A stretch of 64,000 nucleotides of DNA, taken from positions 1 to 64,000 of the forward strand of contig VGKY01000005.1 in the NCBI GenBank assembly GCA_016866875.1, in the 5' to 3' direction. The notes under the pieces were generated by a model. It was given only the letters and a program-made list of their open reading frames with translations, ran no database searches and had not been told where the DNA came from. Numbering within the stretch: position 1 is the first letter of the stretch; every line of letters begins with the position of its first letter. A program made the position numbers and the translations under genes. This DNA is from Candidatus Peribacteria bacterium (GTDB lineage: Bacteria > Patescibacteriota > Gracilibacteria > Peribacterales > Peribacteraceae). This document shows positions 28,033 to 38,297 of the stretch, one piece after another.

Positions 28033-29085
28033 CTATCTTCCCGGATGTACCTCACGGAGTGCCTCAGAGACGCGAGCAGCAACCGCAGACCAACGAGGTC
28101 GGGAGTAGCGAACCGGGCGCTTCGGGGGAGATGCTATCGCTGCTGCAAGCGAAGAGACGTCACCGTGCACAAGGCAGGCACTTCCCGAGGCGGTTTCGGG
28201 AATTGCGGTGCTACGAGGCGCTATGACGGGGCAACCGCAGCTCAGAGCCTCGGCAATGGGAAGGCAGAACCCCTCGTGCATGGATGCCGTGACGAAACAT
28301 TGCGCACCAGAGTAGAGACACGGCAGGTCATCGTCATCCACCGGAGAAAGCACGCGCGCACGATCGTACGGTGCCGCCAGGCGCTTTCCATTGGGCGCCA
28401 CCAGGACGATTGCAAGATCTGCGACTCCCGATGCGTCCCATGCCTGCAGCAGGCGATCAACATGCTTATGTGGCTTTACTGAGCCGACGTAGAGAACGTA
28501 GGGCTGCGAAATACCGTACTTCGTAAGGACACGATGAACCTCTGCATCGGGAACGGGCGCGAACTCCCGCCCCACGCCTTCACCGATGACTCTCGCCTTC
28601 TGAAACGCGCTGTGGCCGTATGCACCGCCGATCTCCAATGCGGTATACGTACTGACGGGGAGTAGACACAGCGATGCACGAATGGTGTAGCCCATTTGCA
28701 TGCGGTACATCGCCCTGCGAAGGAGCGACGCAGATCCAGGGGATGCATGGAGGATGAGATCATGGATCACCGCGACAAACGGAACAGGACATCGCAGGGG
28801 GACATTGAAATGCATGGCGAGGAAGATGTCGCACGCTGAGGAAGCGATGATCTTGGGAAAGCGCAGGTGCTCAGCGAGGGAGTAGTGGGGAATGTCTGCT
28901 GTGACAATCCGAAAGGGGGAACCTCCACGAAGGGTACTGATCCACGACTCCGAAGCGCTCCGCACGAAAAGCACATACGTTACATGGTCACCCCGCGCAA
29001 TAAGCGCGCTCGTCAATTCACGCGTGAAGCGACCAAGACCCGTCTGTCCCCCTGCAAATCTGCAATCGATACCTATTGTTTTCAC
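28033..29085 (-). CDS. GT4-type glycosyltransferase
   Basis: GIDCRFAGGQTGLGRFTREL, VLYVGSVKPHKHVDRLLQA, EGFCLPIAEALSCGCPVIAPRSTAIPE. Confidence 0.85.
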   Translation of the reverse strand: MKTIGIDCRFAGGQTGLGRFTRELTSALIARGDHVTYVLFVRSASESWISTLRGGSPFRIVTADIPHYSLAEHLRFPKIIASSACDIFLAMHFNVPLRCPVPFVAVIHDLILHASPGSASLLRRAMYRMQMGYTIRASLCLLPVSTYTALEIGGAYGHSAFQKARVIGEGVGREFAPVPDAEVHRVLTKYGISQPYVLYVGSVKPHKHVDRLLQAWDASGVADLAIVLVAPNGKRLAAPYDRARVLSPVDDDDLPCLYSGAQCFVTASMHEGFCLPIAEALSCGCPVIAPRSTAIPETASGSACLVHGDVSSLAAAIASPPKRPVRYSRPRWSAVAARVSEALREVHPGR

Positions 29086-29120
29086 TTCGCCATTGTCCCA
29101 TTGTTCTGCGCGAGTCAGCA

Positions 29121-29909
29121 ATGCGTATCACCGATGCACTTTTACAGGCACAGATCCACCCCGTTGATGCGGAGGTGCTGCTTGCTTGGGTACTGCATTG
29201 CGATCGCGCATCCTTGCTCGCACACCCCGAGCGTCCTTTGCCGCTTCAAGCAGAGCGTCAGTGGCGTGAGGTCCAAGAGCGCAGGAGGAAAGGGGAGCCA
29301 GTGTCGTACATCATTGGCGAGAGGGAATTCTATGGCAGGATCTTTCGGGTCGATCGTCGCGTACACATTCCCCGTCCTGCAACGGAGAATCTCGTGGAAA
29401 TGACATTAGATTTCCTTCGGTCTCCAAAGCAGGGCGTACGCGAGCTGGAGCCGGGAATCGTCGGTATATCACGGGTACTTCGCACAGGTACTGAAATACA
29501 CTCGGTCGTCGACATCGGCACCGGATCCGGATGCATAGCTATCACCATCGCCCTCGAGCGACCAGATCTGCGGGTCATTGCCGTGGACATCAGTGAGGAT
29601 GCCCTCGATGTTGCACGGGAAAATGCACTACGGCTCGGGGCGCGCAATGTGCGTTTTTTGCAATCGGATCTTATGGCCGGCCTCTCTTCTCTTCAGGATC
29701 CGTACATTGTAGTCAGCAATCCTCCATATCTATCATCCGAAGATATCAACAAACATGGGGATTTACGCTTTGAGCCTCGCCTCGCTCTGGATGGAGGCGT
29801 TGCACGCACATCGGTCATCGATCGGCTTCTCTACCAAACGGCAAAAAATCATTGCCATGGCATCATTATCGAATGCATGGCAACTGAGCTTTCAGATACT
29901 CTTCACTGA
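29121..29909 (+). CDS. prmC: release factor glutamine methyltransferase PrmC
   Basis: VVDIGTGSGCIAITIALERPDLRVIAVDIS and VSNPPYLSSEDI. Confidence 0.9.
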   Translation: MRITDALLQAQIHPVDAEVLLAWVLHCDRASLLAHPERPLPLQAERQWREVQERRRKGEPVSYIIGEREFYGRIFRVDRRVHIPRPATENLVEMTLDFLRSPKQGVRELEPGIVGISRVLRTGTEIHSVVDIGTGSGCIAITIALERPDLRVIAVDISEDALDVARENALRLGARNVRFLQSDLMAGLSSLQDPYIVVSNPPYLSSEDINKHGDLRFEPRLALDGGVARTSVIDRLLYQTAKNHCHGIIIECMATELSDTLH

Positions 29910-30040
29910 TGTGGTCTGCTGTGTGAGATGGTAGGTAAAGTATTGGGCTCTACATAGAGAATAAGCAGCATTTTTGTTCAAAAAAGAAACAGCGGTCAAT
30001 GCATTGACGAAAAGGGGCAAACTCATACAATCCGGCGACA

Positions 30041-30325
30041 ATGACAAATCCTCATGAGGAATTTAATGTCGTAGTTACTGCAAAAGATGGACTGCATTTG
30101 GTGCCCGTGTCGCGCATCGTAAAACTTGCTCAAGAGACAAAGAGTGAAGGAATCGTTACCGTTCAAGGAAAGAACCCTGCGAACATCACAGATATTTTTG
30201 GTTTAATGCTTCTCGCTATTGCTGCCGAAACACCATTGAAAATTCAAGTGACTATCTCGGAGGATTCTGAAAGATTTCGGCAGGGATTCATTGCCTTATG
30301 TGAGGGCAGCGATGGCACACAATAA
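30041..30325 (+). CDS. HPr-like (PTS phosphocarrier fold) protein
   Basis: AKDGLHLVPVSRIVKLAQ and ANITDIFGLMLLAIAAETPLKIQVTI align to the HPr His15 and Ser46 regions. Confidence 0.7.
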   Translation: MTNPHEEFNVVVTAKDGLHLVPVSRIVKLAQETKSEGIVTVQGKNPANITDIFGLMLLAIAAETPLKIQVTISEDSERFRQGFIALCEGSDGTQ

Positions 30326-30345
30326 ATGCATCTGGTACAGTTCCA

Positions 30346-31584
30346 ATGCTCATGAAAGCAAACAGTGCCGCAGTCGGAGATTGCACCGCCGTCATCGGCA
30401 CCCAGTGGGGGGATGAAGGCAAGGGGAAGATCATCGACATGCTTGCAGCGGAATATGATGTGATCGCGCGTGCGTGTGGTGGCGCAAATGCTGGCCACAC
30501 CATCGTCGTTGCTGGGAAGAAGCATGTGTTCCGCCTGCTTCCGAGCGGATGTCTGCATGAGCACGCCCAGATCGTGCTGGGTTCGGGAATGGTGATTCAT
30601 CTCCCGACGCTCATCGAGGAGATCGATTTGCTACGCCAAGCCGGCATAGACATTGTTCCCCGTCTGAAGATTTCCCACGAAGCACACATCCTCTTTGATT
30701 TTCACAAGCTCCTCGATGGAGCCAATGAAGATCACCGCGCGAAGACTGGAAAGGGGATTGGCACAACGCGCCGTGGCATAGGGCCTGCATACTGCGATAA
30801 GGCAGCACGCATCGGCATACGCATGGAGAGAATTTCTGAAAATTTGGCAGAGGATCTTTCCGCGAGAAAGGATACTCTGCAGCGTGCATACGGTATCACA
30901 ATAGATGTTGATGCCGAGTGCAGATGCATTGAGGAAAGCGCAAAGATTGTTGCTTCCTCCGTGACAGATACGGTCGCGTTTCTCTCCGCAATGCGGTCAT
31001 CGAGAAAGCACATCCTCATCGAGGGGGCACAGGCAACCTTACTCGACATTGACCATGGTACATATCCGTATGTCACCAGTAGCTCTACGACCGTTGCCGG
31101 TGCGCTGCAGGGGCTAGGACTTCCGCCACAGTGCATCGGTGAAGTCATTGGTGTTGCCAAAGCGTACTGTACCCGCGTGGGGGCGGGGGATTTCCTTACG
31201 GAAGTCCAGGGCGAAACGGGCGAACGATTGCGGGAGCGGGGAGGAGAGTATGGCTCCGTCACCAAGCGACCGCGTCGATGTGGATGGCTGTTTCTTCCGG
31301 ATCTTCAGCGCAGCGCCATGATCAATGGATGTACGTGCCTCAACATCACCAAACTCGACGTACTCGATACGGAGGAAGTAATCCGCATCGGAGTAGGGGA
31401 GTCGCAGGGTAAAGCAGTGTACAAGGACTTTGCAGGCTGGATGTGCAGCACAGCGGGAGTTGCATCCTATGAGAGGCTTCCAAAAAATGCGCAGGTGCTC
31501 ATCGAATGTATTGAAATGGAAACCGGCGTTCCAATCAGATACATAGGCACAGGGCAAGGGAGGGGAGAGATGATCATACGTTGA
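30346..31584 (+). CDS. purA: adenylosuccinate synthetase
   Basis: VIGTQWGDEGKGKIIDMLA, GGANAGHTIV, GIGPAYCDK, EGAQATLLDIDHGTYPYVTSS. Confidence 0.95.
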   Translation: MLMKANSAAVGDCTAVIGTQWGDEGKGKIIDMLAAEYDVIARACGGANAGHTIVVAGKKHVFRLLPSGCLHEHAQIVLGSGMVIHLPTLIEEIDLLRQAGIDIVPRLKISHEAHILFDFHKLLDGANEDHRAKTGKGIGTTRRGIGPAYCDKAARIGIRMERISENLAEDLSARKDTLQRAYGITIDVDAECRCIEESAKIVASSVTDTVAFLSAMRSSRKHILIEGAQATLLDIDHGTYPYVTSSSTTVAGALQGLGLPPQCIGEVIGVAKAYCTRVGAGDFLTEVQGETGERLRERGGEYGSVTKRPRRCGWLFLPDLQRSAMINGCTCLNITKLDVLDTEEVIRIGVGESQGKAVYKDFAGWMCSTAGVASYERLPKNAQVLIECIEMETGVPIRYIGTGQGRGEMIIR

Positions 31585-31629
31585 TTGCTTTGGCTTGCAG
31601 ATGCTTAAAGGGGGCAGTATATATTCATC

Positions 31630-32196
31630 ATGCCGCTAACGAGGATACGTTGTAATGCGTTCGAGAAGACCGATTCTTCACCCCAGATGCAGGGGATTGG
31701 GCCGCGGGAGCTCCCCTCATTCGATCCTGAACACCGAGCCTTTGCAACGATCATGCAGCGCGCTGCGCATCAGAATTTTGCAGAGATTGATTTTCAACCG
31801 AAGAAATGGCCGCTGCCAGAAGGCAGAAATCTTGAAGCTGATAATTTTAACTTTTTGGACGAACCCTCTTATGCAGCTGACTTTCACGTGTGCTTCGTCG
31901 AATCACTCTTCGATATCGGGCCAGAAATCGCACACTTGGTTTACAACCGCCGTAGGAGTGCACTGATGGTGTTGATTGTTTCCGATAAGCCTGTAGTCAA
32001 TGAGTACACGGAGGATATACGACGCGGCCTAGGTGCCGTTGCTGCGTCGGATTTTCAACGAGCGGAGGGCAACATTGTTACCCCAGCAATGTACACAGGT
32101 GAAACGTACAATGCAGAGTCAGCTGGTAAAATTGCCTACTTTTATGTCCGCGATCGCGCAAATGCGCTTGAGCGCCTGGAGATGATCTTTCTGTGA
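31630..32196 (+). CDS. hypothetical protein
   Basis: 188 aa ORF; no family recognised. Confidence 0.55.
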   Translation: MPLTRIRCNAFEKTDSSPQMQGIGPRELPSFDPEHRAFATIMQRAAHQNFAEIDFQPKKWPLPEGRNLEADNFNFLDEPSYAADFHVCFVESLFDIGPEIAHLVYNRRRSALMVLIVSDKPVVNEYTEDIRRGLGAVAASDFQRAEGNIVTPAMYTGETYNAESAGKIAYFYVRDRANALERLEMIFL

Positions 32197-32198
32197 AT

Positions 32199-33074
32199 CT
32201 ACTCCCCCCACTTCAGCTTCCTGCGCAGTGTATGGAAAAAGGTATCCTGTGCTTTGCGCAGCAGCGAGATGGATGCTCCGGAGCCTAAGATTTCAATGGA
32301 GTCACCGCTTCGGAGAGGCTCGTAAACCTGTCCGTCGAGCGTGAGCACGACCTGAGCATTCTGAAACTTCACGTGCTTCATGGCGATCTGAACCGTTACG
32401 GGGTGCTCACTGGGGATCACCACCGGTTTCTGACTGAAGCTATGGGGATTGATGGGAGTGAGAATCGTGGCTGACAGAGTGGGGTGAACAATGGGTCCTC
32501 CCGCTGCGAGGGAATACGCCGTGCTTCCGGTAGGCGTGGCGATGATCAGTCCGTCGGAGTGAAATGTCGTGAGCGGCTCTCCGCGGACCGAGACCTCGAG
32601 ATCAACGAGACGAGCCATCGTGCCCTGTGCAATGACTGCTTCATTCAATGCGTAGCCTGCGAAGAACTGCTTTTCGTTTCGGCGTGCGCTGACATGAATC
32701 AAGCTGCGAGTCTCGACGACTCCGCCGCCGGCGATCATCCGAGGGAGCTCCGTAGCTGCCTCATGAAGCTCGAGCTCAGCGAGAAAACCAATAGTGCCAC
32801 GATTGATGCTCAGGATGGGAACGGCGAATTCCGTTAAAATCCGGATGCTTCTGAGAATTGTGCCGTCTCCACCGATGACAAGTAACAAGTCGATTTCGGA
32901 TTCCTTGCAAAAGACGGGAAGATTCTTCCAGGCCTGAACCTCGGTTTTTCTCTCAGCGTCGACGAGCACAGAAACTCCTGTTGATTGGAGAATGCTGAGG
33001 ATTTCTGCGATAGTATCCTCCTTTCGTTCGAGAGAGGATTTCACCGTCAGCCCAACGCGCTTATAGGTAGGCAC
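32199..33074 (-). CDS. nadK: NAD kinase
   Basis: LLLVIGGDGTILRSIRI, INRGTIGFLAEL, ATPTGSTAYSLAAGGPIVHP. Confidence 0.95.
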   Translation of the reverse strand: MPTYKRVGLTVKSSLERKEDTIAEILSILQSTGVSVLVDAERKTEVQAWKNLPVFCKESEIDLLLVIGGDGTILRSIRILTEFAVPILSINRGTIGFLAELELHEAATELPRMIAGGGVVETRSLIHVSARRNEKQFFAGYALNEAVIAQGTMARLVDLEVSVRGEPLTTFHSDGLIIATPTGSTAYSLAAGGPIVHPTLSATILTPINPHSFSQKPVVIPSEHPVTVQIAMKHVKFQNAQVVLTLDGQVYEPLRSGDSIEILGSGASISLLRKAQDTFFHTLRRKLKWGE

Positions 33075-33118
33075 AGCAGTAGTGTAGAGACCTTGAAGGG
33101 CAAGCAGAAGGTAATTGG

Positions 33119-34180
33119 CTACCTCTTTGCGACACTATCAATAGCGCGAAGGGCGATATCTACTGTGGATTTCCACGAAAAGCGTGAAGCCTGAACGGGG
33201 CCTTGTGTCCGGAGGCGATTTCTCAATCCATGGTCGCGAAGCAACAATGTGAGGCCTTGAGCTATAGCATCAATGCTTTCGGGGTCAACCAGAACACCAC
33301 GCGTACCGACCACCTCTTGAAGACTTCCGCGAGCAGAGGTGAGAACGGGGGTCCCGCGTTGCAGGGCATCAAGAACAGGCAATCCGAAGCCTTCGTACAG
33401 AGAAGGAAATGCAAGAACGGTGCATGTGCTCAGCAGTCGACTGTACTCACGATCCGGAACATACTTCCTCCACTCTACGCCGTCTGTACACGCTATGGCG
33501 CGCAGGATCTCTCGATCATGCCAACCACGCGCTCCGACGAGAACGAGGCGGTATTGAGAACGTAGATCTGGGGAAATACTCGCATATGCCTCGATGAGCC
33601 GAAGCTGATTTTTACGAGGGCACAGCGTAGCCGGACAGAGAATTGTTGTTCCATCCGGCACGCTGGGCTCAGGATGATCAGATGATGGTCCGGCATACAC
33701 TCGCGAGATGTTCTCACGAACCATTGCAGGAAAGAGCTCCGAGAGGTCTCGCTGCGTTGCAGCGCTTGTGACTAAAACGTGCGCCGCCTTTTTGATCGCC
33801 AAGGGAAGGGTGCAGTGCTCAAGAAGTTTTGCCTTCCAGGCATGGGGCTCTCTACGAAACGCAATGAGATCATGCACCACGGGTACGCAGCACGACGTAC
33901 GGGGGAGCAGAGCAGGAACGATAAAACTCGTTGGAGCCAGATAGACACAATGTGCATTGCGTACAGCTCTTGAAACCTGCAGGTGCCAACGGGCACCTCG
34001 TGCAAAACGACGAATACGTGCATGGTCTGTTTGCCATAGCTCTGGCAATGCATCCCCGTAAGCGATGCACACTGTCGCACTTCGCCGACGCAGGATCTCT
34101 GCGACGAAGAGGAGAGTCCACTGGGATTTTCCTGTGCGCTGTGACATGCATGCTGCTCTGCCATCTATCCATAGATCCAT
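33119..34180 (-). CDS. GT4-type glycosyltransferase
   Basis: VPVVHDLIAFRREPHAWKAKLLE, LCPRKNQLRLIEAYA, ALQRGTPVLTSARGSLQEVVG. Confidence 0.82.
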   Translation of the reverse strand: MDLWIDGRAACMSQRTGKSQWTLLFVAEILRRRSATVCIAYGDALPELWQTDHARIRRFARGARWHLQVSRAVRNAHCVYLAPTSFIVPALLPRTSCCVPVVHDLIAFRREPHAWKAKLLEHCTLPLAIKKAAHVLVTSAATQRDLSELFPAMVRENISRVYAGPSSDHPEPSVPDGTTILCPATLCPRKNQLRLIEAYASISPDLRSQYRLVLVGARGWHDREILRAIACTDGVEWRKYVPDREYSRLLSTCTVLAFPSLYEGFGLPVLDALQRGTPVLTSARGSLQEVVGTRGVLVDPESIDAIAQGLTLLLRDHGLRNRLRTQGPVQASRFSWKSTVDIALRAIDSVAKR

Positions 34181-34262
34181 GCAACGATTGTACGCCTGTG
34201 ACGTCATGTCGAGCCACGGATGCGCACTGTTGCTCTGGAGACCGAGATGCTAGGATGCGAGC

Positions 34263-34856
34263 ATGAAAGGATCCGCGCTTCGAAATATTTCCAGCTTGGA
34301 GCTTGAGGAACAGATCCTCAATGGCGGCTCGCTCATAGCGGTCATCGCGACATTTCTTCCGTGGATGGGCGGAGAATGGCTCGGCGGTGAGACGGTCACG
34401 TACTCCGGATTGGGGTTCTATACGGCATTCATCGGTGCATTTGCCCTTATCCTTCATCTCTTCGTTCTCTCCATCACCGCTGCTCCGCTTCTAGGGGGAT
34501 TTGTCGTCATCCGAAAGCGCCACCGCGATGTGGTTCGTCTCATCGCCACATCCCTCGCATCCCTCATGATGCTGGCTGCGTTGACGGTGCTTACAAGGGT
34601 AACATTTGAGTTCTCCCGCATGGAGATCCGCTTTGGAGTCTACGTGGCGATCGTGAGCAGCCTTGTAGCCACGCTGTACGCATTTCTTCGATACCAGGAG
34701 CACCGCAGGGGTTTGGTTCAAGAACTCTTTCACCATCCGGAAGACAATCGGGCGACTCCGGAGTGTCGCGAGCCCATCACACCAACACCACCCCCTCCAC
34801 CGCCCCCCCCTCCTTCTACTCCAGAGCAGCACAGAATCCACCATTCGTCGTACTGA
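34263..34856 (+). CDS. hypothetical membrane protein with poly-Pro tail
   Basis: About 4 TM segments, C-terminal PTPPPPPPPPPSTP. Confidence 0.65.
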   Translation: MKGSALRNISSLELEEQILNGGSLIAVIATFLPWMGGEWLGGETVTYSGLGFYTAFIGAFALILHLFVLSITAAPLLGGFVVIRKRHRDVVRLIATSLASLMMLAALTVLTRVTFEFSRMEIRFGVYVAIVSSLVATLYAFLRYQEHRRGLVQELFHHPEDNRATPECREPITPTPPPPPPPPPSTPEQHRIHHSSY

Positions 34857-34895
34857 TATCTATCTCGCAGCGCGCACCAATGCTATGGTAGAGGT

Positions 34896-35198
34896 ATGAA
34901 TAATACCTACCAGGATGACGACCTCGTGTACGTAGACCCGGACCACCGAGCGGTCATCGGTAAGGTGGAGTTTTTGAAGAGCGGTAACGCGAAGCCTTTG
35001 CAAATGCCCGAAGGTGAAGCGCCAGTGCAACGAGAGGGCGGGCGGTCCTTCAAGCCACGCAAGCGCTTCTATCCTTGGGGAACGTATAGATCGATGCGGA
35101 AACTCTACAAAATCGATGGGGGGCTACGAGAAGAGGAACGGCGCCTCTCGCTCGACGAGGCGATGCAGCGCTGCAGCACGGAGGTATTTTGGAACTAG
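34896..35198 (+). CDS. hypothetical protein
   Basis: 100 aa basic ORF; no family recognised. Confidence 0.45.
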   Translation: MNNTYQDDDLVYVDPDHRAVIGKVEFLKSGNAKPLQMPEGEAPVQREGGRSFKPRKRFYPWGTYRSMRKLYKIDGGLREEERRLSLDEAMQRCSTEVFWN

Positions 35199-36130
35199 CG
35201 GCCAATCTGCTTCGCCGCCTGCTCAACGTCCACCGCAGACCCCACGATGATCGGGCTGCGCTGGTCTGTGCGGACGATGCGCACGTCAAGGATCGACTGC
35301 GCGCCGTCAGAGGATGCACCGCCGGCTTGCTCGATGAGATATGCGAACGGACCGCATTCGAAGACCAGGCGCAGCTTTCCATCGGGATACTTTGCTCCGC
35401 CGACGTTGGTGAAGATCCCCTGGCCCTTCACGAGGATATGATGAATATCTGCGACCATGCAGCCGGAATACCTCAGCGTGTGCGATGAAAGCCATGTATC
35501 CAGAGCGGCCTTGTACCCCGGCCTGTCGTGAATCGCGGAGAGATTGCCGGGACTAAAGTTCTTGCCCTTATCGGCAACGCCAAGATGCTCGCGTAGCAAG
35601 ACGAACTCACCAACTTCGTTGAGTACAAAGGCATGCACCCCGTTGCCCGTAGAGTATACGAGGAGCGTGCGAGGCCCGTAGAGCACGTACGCTGCGGCAA
35701 TGAGCTCGCGCGGTGTACGGCCGATGATCACCGAGCCCCTGTAGATACCGAAAATCGATCCGATAGCAAAATTGGCGTCGACGAGCGAAGAGCCATCGAG
35801 GGGGTCAAACACCACACTGTACTCGGCGGATGGACGTACATCTACGACGTCATCGTGCTCCTCGGAGCAGAAGGAAGCCACGCTGCCATTCTCACGCAAG
35901 TAGTGCTCCACGATCTGGTCGCTCATCACATCGAGTTGAAGCTGCTGTTCTCCGAAGATATTCGTACCGCCCGAAAGGCCGCCCTCAGAAGCATGGATTT
36001 CGTGACGAATGTCGCGTGCGGCCCGGGAGAGATCGACGAGGAGGTGGCGAAGGGAATCGGGTACCCCTGCATGATGACGCAGATGCCAGTTGAGAGACGT
36101 ACGCCGAGGGATGGGTGCTGCGCTGACCAT
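35195..36130 (-). CDS. fbp: class I fructose-1,6-bisphosphatase
   Basis: GGTNIFGEQQLQLDVMSDQ, VVFDPLDGSSLVDANFAIGSIFGIYRG, GGAKYPDGKLRLVFECGPFAYLIEQAGG; start abuts the gap2 stop. Confidence 0.92.
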   Translation of the reverse strand: MVSAAPIPRRTSLNWHLRHHAGVPDSLRHLLVDLSRAARDIRHEIHASEGGLSGGTNIFGEQQLQLDVMSDQIVEHYLRENGSVASFCSEEHDDVVDVRPSAEYSVVFDPLDGSSLVDANFAIGSIFGIYRGSVIIGRTPRELIAAAYVLYGPRTLLVYSTGNGVHAFVLNEVGEFVLLREHLGVADKGKNFSPGNLSAIHDRPGYKAALDTWLSSHTLRYSGCMVADIHHILVKGQGIFTNVGGAKYPDGKLRLVFECGPFAYLIEQAGGASSDGAQSILDVRIVRTDQRSPIIVGSAVDVEQAAKQIGR

Positions 36131-36131
36131 T

Positions 36132-37145
36132 CTACGAAAGTAGCGAACATATGGCATGCGCAAGCTCCGTAACGCGCATACCGTACCCCCACTCATTGTC
36201 GTACCACGCAAGGATCTGCACGAGAGTCCCGTCGATAACGACGGTCGACTCGAGATCAATGGTGCTCGAGTGCGGATCGGAAATGTAGTCGGAGGAAACG
36301 AGCTGACCGTTTTCGACGGCGAGAATGTCCTTGAGATCGCCCTCCGCGGCGCGTCGCATAGCGTCATTCACTTCCTCTGCGCTCGTGACGCGCGCGACAT
36401 TGAGCGCAAGATATGCAGCAGAAACGTCAGGCACGGGAATGCGCAGTGCCATGCCGTCCATCTTTCCCTTCAGATGTGGGAAGAGCTTCGCGCATGACTT
36501 TACGGCACCCGTTGTCGAGGGAATGATATTGAGACTCGCCGCTCTGGCGATGCGAGCCTTTGAGCTATCGGAAGTGTTGTCGAGGAGATTTTGGGACGAT
36601 GTATACGCGTGCGTCGTACAGACGAGACCGCTCTGCATCGTCGCAAGGGCATCGAGGACTTTGATCACTGGCGCAATGCAGTTTGTCGTGCAGGACGCTG
36701 CGCTGACGATCGGAAGAGAGTCTCGCAGCGCGGCATCGTTTATGCCGCGGACGACCATGGGCAGATCATCCTTTGGTGGAGCCGTAACAAGCACGGATGC
36801 CGCCCCGGCATCGAGATGTCCTTGAGCCTTCTCTCTGCTGCGAAACTTTCCCGAAGCCTCCACCACGAGATCAACGCCGAGATCCTTCCACGGACACCGG
36901 CTGGGATCCTTTTCGCGGATGACCTGAACCGGGAATCCATTCACCAGCAGACGATCGTCCATTGCCTGCACATCCGCCTCAAACGTTCCGTGCAGGGTAT
37001 CGTATTTGAGCAGATATGCACGCATCGCCGCATCGCTGGAAGCGTTGATCGCCACGACCTCGATATCCTTCGCAAACCGCTGGAGAAGCTGGCGGTGCAC
37101 CACGCGACCGATCCGACCGTAACCGTTGATGGCAATACGTTTCAT
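36132..37145 (-). CDS. second glyceraldehyde-3-phosphate dehydrogenase, GapB-like
   Basis: MKRIAINGYGRIGRVVHRQ, INASSDAAMRAYLLKYDTLHG, SAASCTTNCIAPV, AWYDNEWGYGMRV. Confidence 0.93.
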   Translation of the reverse strand: MKRIAINGYGRIGRVVHRQLLQRFAKDIEVVAINASSDAAMRAYLLKYDTLHGTFEADVQAMDDRLLVNGFPVQVIREKDPSRCPWKDLGVDLVVEASGKFRSREKAQGHLDAGAASVLVTAPPKDDLPMVVRGINDAALRDSLPIVSAASCTTNCIAPVIKVLDALATMQSGLVCTTHAYTSSQNLLDNTSDSSKARIARAASLNIIPSTTGAVKSCAKLFPHLKGKMDGMALRIPVPDVSAAYLALNVARVTSAEEVNDAMRRAAEGDLKDILAVENGQLVSSDYISDPHSSTIDLESTVVIDGTLVQILAWYDNEWGYGMRVTELAHAICSLLS

Positions 37146-37202
37146 GCCTCCATTATGCAGAGGACAGTCGCGCGAGCCAAGGGCAATAGAGCAAGGCTAC
37201 GA

Positions 37203-38297
37203 TCAACCAAACACTCCGATGATGACGCCAAGCATTGCCATAAAGGCCCCGACGATCCACATGCGCATGGTGACCTTGCTCTCGCCCCAATCCAGCGCTT
37301 CGAAGTGGTGGTGAATGGGAGCGGCGAGAAATACCTTCCTGCCTCCGCGATAGCGCTTACTGACGAGCTGGATGATGACGGAGAGCATCTCGACGACGAA
37401 AATAAACCCCACGAGAGGCAGAACCAGCACTTGATCGATCATCATGGCAATCACCGCGAGAGTGCCCCCGAGCGCAAGGGAACCGGTGTCACCCATCATG
37501 AAGCGTGCAGGCGGGACATTGTGCCAGAGGAATGCCGCTACAGATCCCGTGCACACCGCACAGAAAGCAGAAAGGACGGAGAGCCCCTCAAGATACGCGA
37601 GTGCCCCAAAGGCGACAAAGGCGATGACTAGCAGGCCTGCAGCAAGACCGTCGAGGCCATCGGTGACATTCACGGCGTTTGCTGTGCCAATCAGAACGAA
37701 GATGAAAAGGGGGACGTACCACAATCCGACATCCACACTGCCAAGGTACGGGACGTGAATCGCATCGTAGCCGAGCTTCGCGTAGAACCAGAAAGCGCCG
37801 CACGTGCCGATGATCAGGAGAATGAGAACCTTCGGGAGCACATCTAATCCCCGCTTCTTTCCGACACCGGTAACATTGAGGTAGTCATCGAACGCGCCAA
37901 GCAGTCCCAGCGATACCATGGTGAAGAGCGGAAGATACACTTGTCCGCGCTGCAGCAGCGAATTGTCCACAATACCGAAGAGCGAGAGTATCCGCGAGAA
38001 CACGATCGTGAGGAGCACCGATCCCCAGATGAGAATTCCCCCCATCGTCGGCGTGCCGAACTTGTGCTGATGATAGGTCCTAAACACAGATGGATCTTTG
38101 CCATCAACGGTCTCTACGCGCAGCTGCTTGCCGATCCGATTGCGGACGAGGAATCGGACGAACGGCGGAGTGAGCGCCAATCCCGCGGCAAAGGAAAAGG
38201 CCGTATACAGCAGGGCATGCATCAACGGAATATCTGGGCGCGACATGACAAAATCCTGCATGGATGCCATAGTGCGCTGACTGTTACCGAGAATCAA
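37203..38297 (-). CDS. mraY: phospho-N-acetylmuramoyl-pentapeptide transferase MraY
   Basis: KFGTPTMGGILIWGSVL, NVTDGLDGLAAGLL, FMMGDTGSLALGGTLAVIA, APIHHHFE. Confidence 0.95.
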   Translation of the reverse strand: MILGNSQRTMASMQDFVMSRPDIPLMHALLYTAFSFAAGLALTPPFVRFLVRNRIGKQLRVETVDGKDPSVFRTYHQHKFGTPTMGGILIWGSVLLTIVFSRILSLFGIVDNSLLQRGQVYLPLFTMVSLGLLGAFDDYLNVTGVGKKRGLDVLPKVLILLIIGTCGAFWFYAKLGYDAIHVPYLGSVDVGLWYVPLFIFVLIGTANAVNVTDGLDGLAAGLLVIAFVAFGALAYLEGLSVLSAFCAVCTGSVAAFLWHNVPPARFMMGDTGSLALGGTLAVIAMMIDQVLVLPLVGFIFVVEMLSVIIQLVSKRYRGGRKVFLAAPIHHHFEALDWGESKVTMRMWIVGAFMAMLGVIIGVFG

